Origin: Blasia pusilla
Lineage: Eukaryota > Marchantiophyta > Marchantiopsida > Blasiales
Assembly (NCBI GenBank): GCA_050084515.1
Contig: CM114274.1
Location: 9,610,001-9,674,000 of the forward strand
Reading direction: 5' to 3'
DNA: 64,000 nucleotides
Under the pieces are notes generated by a model. The model made no database searches and was not told where the DNA came from. It was given only the letters and a program-made list of their open reading frames with translations. Made by a program: the position numbers and the translations under genes. Of the stretch, positions 58,777-64,000 are shown in pieces; the stretch's first letter is position 1; the number at the start of each line of letters is the position of its first letter.

Positions 58777-59690
58777 GTGTTAGATCTCTTTGGAGGGATT
58801 AGCACCGGGTTAGCTCTTGTTTGCAGCAGAGTGCGTAGTAAAGAAGATACTTGTATGTGGAGAGTGATGATGTTAGCAGGCGTGTCTCACTACGACATGT
58901 GGCGCAATTACGCCTCGTTTTCCCGACTTATTATCATGCGTCCGCAGATCTGGGGTACCGAGTTCCCTACCGAGGGATATTTTGTTGTTGGGGCGCAGGA
59001 CTTAGAGCGGTAGGGACCATTGATTTGGTCATTTCGGTTGGCCATGTCGGGGCCAATCGAGTGTTGACGAGGCGTGGGTTGGTGACACTAGTTCAGGTTG
59101 TTTTGGGAGATGTTGAGGGTCTTCGGCGATTTGCAGCAGAGCACAAGTCTCGTTCTCTAGCCTACATTCTGGAGAATGTGCCGATATTAGGAGACTCTAG
59201 GTCACGGGTCGTGACGAGTGCTCATCAGTGCGTGCCTGGATAAAGCCCGGTGTTCTTGGATGCGGCGAGTGTAGGTTCTAGAGCCCATCGCCCGCGTCTA
59301 TGGTGGACCAACTTGGTGCCCCATGCGGTGTTATGGAGGGCGATGCAGAGTGGAGCGCCCCTCCCCTTTGTTAGTGGATTCCATTTCGATCCAGGTCGCC
59401 GATCACGAAAAGTGAGGCACGCGCGATGATCGACCACCGCTGATTGTGGTCAACAAGTAGGGTAGGTAGGCGCGGCAGCCTTGCCCACGTTTGTGAGTTT
59501 TCCGCTTCCTATGCATACAAGGAGGCCGGTCCTGGCTTGGTTTGGGATGACCAGGTTCAGCGGTTGGTGGAGCCCAACGCAACGAGAGAGAGCGGCGATG
59601 GGATTTCCCACGGAGTGACGGCAGTTCCATCAAGATGTCGAGGCATCACGACGCCATGTCTTGGGTCGAGGCGATGGACTTGAATCGCTT
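58777..59690 (+). pseudogene. C5 cytosine DNA methyltransferase domain, outer element
   Basis: Motif I VLDLFGGISTGLAL starts at 58777. Motif IV lies near 59039 in a different frame and there reads W-P-C-R-G, so the usual Pro-Cys pair is present. Motif VI YILENVP is at about 59160-59180. Motif VIII SRAHRPRLWWTNLVP is near 59280-59320. Motif IX-X sequence GPGLVWDDQVQRLVEPNA and EAMDLNRLTWIL ends near 59690. The domain is frame-broken but keeps the same position between protease and RT as in the inner copy, so it is an ancestral part of the family and not a chance capture. Confidence 0.82.
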
Positions 59691-60300
59691 GACATGGATC
59701 CTCAGCTGGGAGTGGCGAGTAGCGTCGTATGAGATCGCGACAGATCACTCGGCCGATTTGCGTTTGGTGAGCCCCATGCCTACCGAGACGGTGGAGGCAA
59801 AGTGGTGGGGCGAGACCGAGGAGATCTACGCACGGGGAGATCGGGAGAGACACCTTGGACTTCTTGGGATGTTTTGAAGGTACGCAAGGAGATGATAGCC
59901 ACAAGATCGAGCGTGGTTTCGAGCACCGCACGTGGAGGAGATCGAGTTTGCGATTGGCTGCAGAAGAGTGGCCGAGTGTTGTTGTTCGAGACGGGTTGCA
60001 CCATAGCAACCACCGATACCCGCGCGGAGAGTCCTACCGTAGTCACGATGGAGACTTGGGAGCCGATATGGGCCCTAAGTTGAGGGGAGGAGAGCGGCGC
60101 CGAATACATCGTTCCTCGGGAGTAATAGGAGCGCTGCGTTTAGCATGGAGGATTTGGGTACGCTGAAGGGACCGGGATCCGCATTGAGTTGTCGAGTGAT
60201 ATGCCGATCTTCCAACGACCCTACAGACATCTGATGATATGGAGAGGGCTCGATTGAGTAGGAGGAGGACTTGGTCGGAGCAGACTAGTGGAGATGTCGC

Positions 60301-61404
60301 ATGGGGAGTATGCATCGCCATTGCATTGTCATGCCCGCCAAGAAGGATGTGCATGGCAACTGGACGGATAGGCGGATGTGTGGGGATTACCGACCTATCA
60401 ATCGGCAGATGAAGTCCGATAGGTATGCCATGCCCACCCTTGAGGAGATCTTTGATGCAATTGGTCACGCAAAGGTCTTCAATTCATTGGATTTGCGAGC
60501 CGGATACCATCAACTGCCTATCAGATTGGAGGACAGGCAGAAGACGGCATTTTGGGGCATCGATCCTCACGGGAAGGATTGTTAGTACTAGTGGCGATTC
60601 TTACCATTTGGGTTAAAGAATGCCCCGACTGAGTTTCAGAGGGTCATGGATAGGATCTTGGCTGGTCTGGATTTTGCTAGGTGTTATATTGATGACATCG
60701 TAGTCTTTAGCGCCACGGTTGAGGAGCATGAGCAACATCTAGAGGAGGTGTTCCGACGATTGCAATTACATGGGCTGAAGCTACATCCAGGCAAGTGCAA
60801 GTTCTTCTACGACCAGATTGAGTACTTGGGTCATACGATATACCCAGGGGGCCTTGGTGTTCAATAGACGAAGATAGAGGCTATCTCACGCATTCCACGC
60901 CCTACAGATGTGAGCCGTGTTCGTGCATTCATGGGATTGGAGAGCTTCTATCGGCGATCGTCAAGGGATTCATTCGATTGGCGCTGACCTTGTTGACCAA
61001 GGTGGATCACGAGTGGCACTGGGGGATGAGCAGGAGCGAGCATTTGATTGCTCAGGACGGGTTGATGTCCGCACCCATCTTGAGGAGACCGATCAGGGGC
61101 GCCCTTTCCGATTGCTAATACAGATTGGAGCATGTTGGGGCTTGGAGCGGTGCTCACCCAACATGATGATGAGGGTAGAGAGTTTGTGGTGGCTTACGCT
61201 AGCCGCTCGAACAACGTTGCAGAGGCAAAGTACAGCTCGTATGAGGGTGAGTGCTTGGCTGCGGTGTGGGTCATTGCGCATTTCAGGGTGTTATTTATTC
61301 GGCAACCCTTTACCATCATCATCGATCATCAACCACCGAAGTGGTTGATGGAGTCCGGCAAAGCTTACAGAGGGAAGCTTGCGAGATGGGCTCTGCTGTT
61401 GTAG
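60301..61404 (+). pseudogene. Reverse transcriptase and RNase H, outer element
   Basis: RT: MPAKKDVHGNWTDRRMCGDY, RPINRQMKSDRYAMPTLEEI, VFNSLDLRAGYHQLP (catalytic Asp), FWGIDPHGKD, RCYIDDIVVFSATVEEH (YxDD) and LHPGKCKFF, then EYLGHTIYPGGLGV. In-frame stops fall at about 60583 and 60865. RNase H (about 61080-61404): GLGAVLTQHDDEGREFVVAY, SSYEGECLAAVW and TIIIDHQPPKWLM. Ty3-type. Confidence 0.88.
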
Positions 61405-61796
61405 GAGTATGATTTTCAGGTGGTACATAGACCTGGAACGCTCAACCAGGATGTAGATGGGTTGAGTCGTAACCCATGCCCGAGTCAGCGAGATGCGACT
61501 AGAGCTCGATGGCATGGAGAGAGTGATGAGGAGTCGGTGCCAGGATGGCACGCGTCAGCCTATTTAGGCATGTTGGCTATGGAGAGCCAGAGTGTGGAGA
61601 CTTCGATGGCGAGGTCTAGTGGAGAGTCTTTGGATCCCGAGGCTAGTGAGGACACGACAAGTGGCCGAGATATTCATGATGATGGAGTAGTCTTAGAGTA
61701 CCTTCGTACTGGCAGCCTTGCGAGCACCATGGATGCTAGAGAGCGGGATCGGATCCTACAAATGGGCGAGGCGGTTCCGTTGGGGGGACACATGTT

Positions 61797-63000
61797 TTGA
61801 GGGTTTGGGAGGATGGCAGAGTACGCGTAGTGCCGCATCCTTTGCAGAGAGCACGACTAGTGGAGCATGCCCACGAGGAGTTGGGTCACTTTGGGGTGAA
61901 GCGAACATATAGCTTGCTCCAGATTCAGTATTGGTGGCGAGGCATGCAGATTGACGTTCAGCAGTTTGTTGCCAGGTGCATGGTGTGTGATCGGGTCCGA
62001 GCATCGTTCAATGCTCCGACTCCACAGTTGCATCCATTACCGATCATGGGCTTAGGGTATAGATGGAGTTTGGATTTTGCAGGACCTTTGCCCTTGACGG
62101 AGCGTCCGATGCGTTATGTGTTGGTGATGGTCGAGCACTTCTCGAAGTGGATCGAGTTGGTTGCATTGCCTGACAAAGCAAGTGAGGGAGTAGCTTATGC
62201 CTTCCTTGACAGAGTGTTGAGTCATTATGGCGCACCGGCTAAGGTGTTGACAGACGAGTACCGAAGTTTTCGCGGTGAGTTCCAGGCCTTGTGTGATCAG
62301 GCGCTGATCGACCACCGCACGACCGCGAGATCATCCCGAGGCGGATGGATTAGCGGAGAGAGTTGTGCGAGCGGTGAAGAGGGGTTTACGTAAGTATGGC
62401 TTGCAGAGAGGTCACCTAGAGATTGGGACCTCCGGTTGCCATGGTTGGCGATGGGATCAGATTCAGCGAGCGAGGCATCCTTAGCGTCTTTTTCACGTAC
62501 TTGCTACTTTATGGCGAGAGCCAGATTTACTGCGGCCATTGGTCGAGATCTTTGGTGAGGTGTTGAACCTTGATGACTAGATGTATGGGTGCGAGCATGT
62601 TCTCATAGGGCGAGTTATTTCGGAGAGTGATGCCCATGGCGTTCGAGAACTTGGCGATTGCACAAAGATCGGGATACGTTGAGGTATCGACTATTCGAGG
62701 TGGTGGTTATCGACCAACTATCGAGGTTTCATCGTGAGATTATGTCTATTTGCGCAGACGGCACCGGCGACGTTGGATGTGACTGCAGGGCGCACTATCC
62801 TGAGAGTGCGTGACATTTTGCCATCGGGTGTTCTCTTGCTGGAGGGGACGCGATGGTATGCTATGGAAGGACCATGTGCGTAATTGTGCGCCATGTCACC
62901 TTCCTAACATTGATGGTACTGATAGATCCGAGCTTAGTAGTAGTTCCTGCAGCTTGCGTTGTATGTTGTGTGGTTACGCCGTAGTGCGCCACGATGCTAG
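61797..63000 (+). pseudogene. Integrase, outer element
   Basis: Zinc site HAHEELGHFGVKRTYSL ... CMVCDR, then YRWSLDFAGPLP (first Asp). The second-Asp region reads LTDEYRSFRGEF, where the usual QGTE is altered. HRTTAR follows and the frame is lost before the Glu block. The C-terminal WKDHVRNCAPCHLPNID block lies near 62863-62910 in another frame. Homologous to the intact inner integrase, but inactive as it stands. Confidence 0.85.
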
Positions 63001-63267
63001 TCTGTGATGGGTGTTCGAGAGGATGGCATATGGCATGTTTGACGCCACCTCTCACTAGGGTTCCTCAGGGACAATGGATGTGTCCCAGATGTACATAGAG
63101 AAGGTAGTTCTACATTCCGACTTGTGTCTATGACATGGATGACAAGGAGGCGACTAACGATGGGGCCACATGAGCACCCGACCTTCTTGCTCTTAGCGTC
63201 GAGAGATGTATGTCATGGTAGGTAGGATAGATGGCTATCTGGAGTTAGAGGACCTAACCACCGGCTA

Positions 63268-63280
63268 GGGGCGATGGGAG
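63268..63280 (+). promoter_or_regulatory. Polypurine tract of outer element
   Basis: AGGGGCGATGGGAG directly precedes B1 and corresponds in position to the G-run of the inner element. The upstream block GAGTTAGAGGACCTAACC is shared between the two. Confidence 0.55.
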
Positions 63281-63400
63281 ATATTTTGGTTCTTCTTGTC
63301 TCGTTGTTTGATGCCATGAGTTAGCATGGGATCATGCGTGTTTGTGTGTGTGTTCGGTGTGATGTATGTATGTTGTGTAGCGATGTGTATGCGCACGACA
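63277..63400 (+). repeat. Outer element internal repeat B1
   Basis: It begins GGAGATATTTTGG and ends GCGCACGACA (124 bp). The same sequence restarts at 63920 as B2. Confidence 0.85.
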
Positions 63401-63404
63401 GGTA

Positions 63405-63917
63405 TGCCACGTCTTTTAGATAGATCGGTGGGATCTAATAGAGCGCCTTTATGAGTAGTGGAGGACACGCCCAAGAGGTCGAGGGTGACTCTTTGAGGCC
63501 CTTGGAAACCCGAGATAGCGAGTTTCCCCTTCAAGTTCGGCTCATTTGGAGCCATATTGAGAACTTACTATTTTAGGTAAGTACCATTTTGAGTATATGA
63601 TCGACTTACTATTTTTGGTAACTGGCCCTTGACCTCCTACATCAGGTCAAGAGCCAAGGAGGTGACTTGGGAGAATAGGTTACCATGGAGAGAGCTTGGG
63701 AGAGGAGAGGGGTATACCTCAAGGAGAGAGAGCTTGAGAGCTCATTCTCTCTTTGTTGAACCTCTTGGCATGAGGCGGCGGAGCTATGGTCCCTAGCCTT
63801 GTGAGTGTAACCCGAGCCTCTCATTAGGAGAGTGGGTTTGGTTTGACATGAGAGAGAGTGCACACCTTTGAGAGCTATGGTGTGAGATGGTGTAGAGAGA
63901 GATTGGATCTTACTTTA
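63405..63917 (+). repeat. Outer element repeat A2
   Basis: It begins TGCCACGTCTTTTAG, four bases (GGTA) after B1, and ends CTTACTTTA. Homologous to A1 at 43958-44433, with an extra GA-rich insertion of about 30 bp near 63695-63730. Confidence 0.88.
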
Positions 63918-63919
63918 TT

Positions 63920-64000
63920 GGAGATATTTTGGTTCTTCTTGTCTCGTTGTTTGGATGCCATGAGTTAGCATGGGATCATGCGTGTTTGTGTGTGTGTTCG
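63920..64000 (+). repeat. Outer element terminal repeat B2 (cut by window end)
   Basis: It begins GGAGATATTTTGG and continues GTTGTTTGGATGCC as in B1, up to the window edge. By comparison with B1 it should end GCGCACGACA about 44 bp further on. Confidence 0.85.

Larger units (their letters stand above)
43958..64000 (+). mobile_element. Outer Ty3-type retrotransposon with C5 methyltransferase and split repeats (right end cut by window)
   Basis: Order on the + strand: A1 repeat (43958-44433), leader with a minisatellite, an interruption by the inner element (45363-55114), gag (about 55860-57320), protease (about 58020-58320), C5 methyltransferase (58777-59690), RT and RNase H (60301-61404), integrase (61797-63000), a purine-rich tract (63268-63280), B1, A2 and then B2, which runs off the window. 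Coding parts match the inner element domain by domain but carry more frameshifts, and A1 and A2 differ by several indels, so it is the older insertion, as nesting requires. B2 should end about 44 bp past the window. Confidence 0.85.

Overview
The window looks like nuclear DNA of a streptophyte, most likely a non-flowering land plant. The evidence is a seven-exon plant-type cyclophilin gene with GT-AG introns, a cytosolic-type tRNA-Thr(AGU), long AT-rich intergenic DNA, microsatellites and several plant retrotransposon classes. I cannot name the species.

Layout. 1-14.5 kb is mostly unassigned DNA. It holds one long intact reading frame (3901-5121) for a secreted protein that ends in a peptide-hormone-like tail (DY ... 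GPSPIHN, stop), a copia-like gag relic and several strong hairpins. 14564-18463 is a complete but mutated non-LTR retrotransposon with an N-terminal zinc finger, reverse transcriptase and restriction-like endonuclease, flanked by an 11-bp target duplication. 18.5-27.8 kb is AT-rich and holds two solo terminal repeats (21316-21925 and 22071-22688) and a long foldback. 27.8-32.2 kb carries a TATA box, a signal-peptide exon and three related terminal exons that each encode a DY ... PSP tail, suggesting a small family of secreted peptides related to the 3901-5121 product. 32-39.8 kb is rich in tandem duplications and includes the tRNA. 39859-41807 is the host cyclophilin gene (CYP22/PPIH type).

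43958 to the window end is a nested pair of related Ty3-type retrotransposons. The outer one is on the + strand (43958 to beyond 64000). The inner one is on the - strand (45363-55114) and sits in the outer leader with a 4-bp target duplication. Both encode gag with zinc knuckles, an aspartic protease, a complete C5 cytosine DNA methyltransferase domain, reverse transcriptase, RNase H and an HHCC/DDE integrase, in that order. Both are broken by frameshifts.

The most striking observation is their termini. They do not carry ordinary LTRs. The arrangement is A1 - internal - B1 - A2 - B2, called split direct repeats, which is known from tyrosine-recombinase retrotransposons (PAT/Ngaro type). Here it occurs with a DDE integrase and 4-bp target duplications. 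The provirus looks circularly permuted relative to a normal Ty3 provirus, which suggests a circular or joined-end intermediate. DNA methyltransferases in retrotransposons have been reported from charophytes and dinoflagellates (de Mendoza and colleagues, 2018, from memory). I do not know a report of split repeats in such an element.
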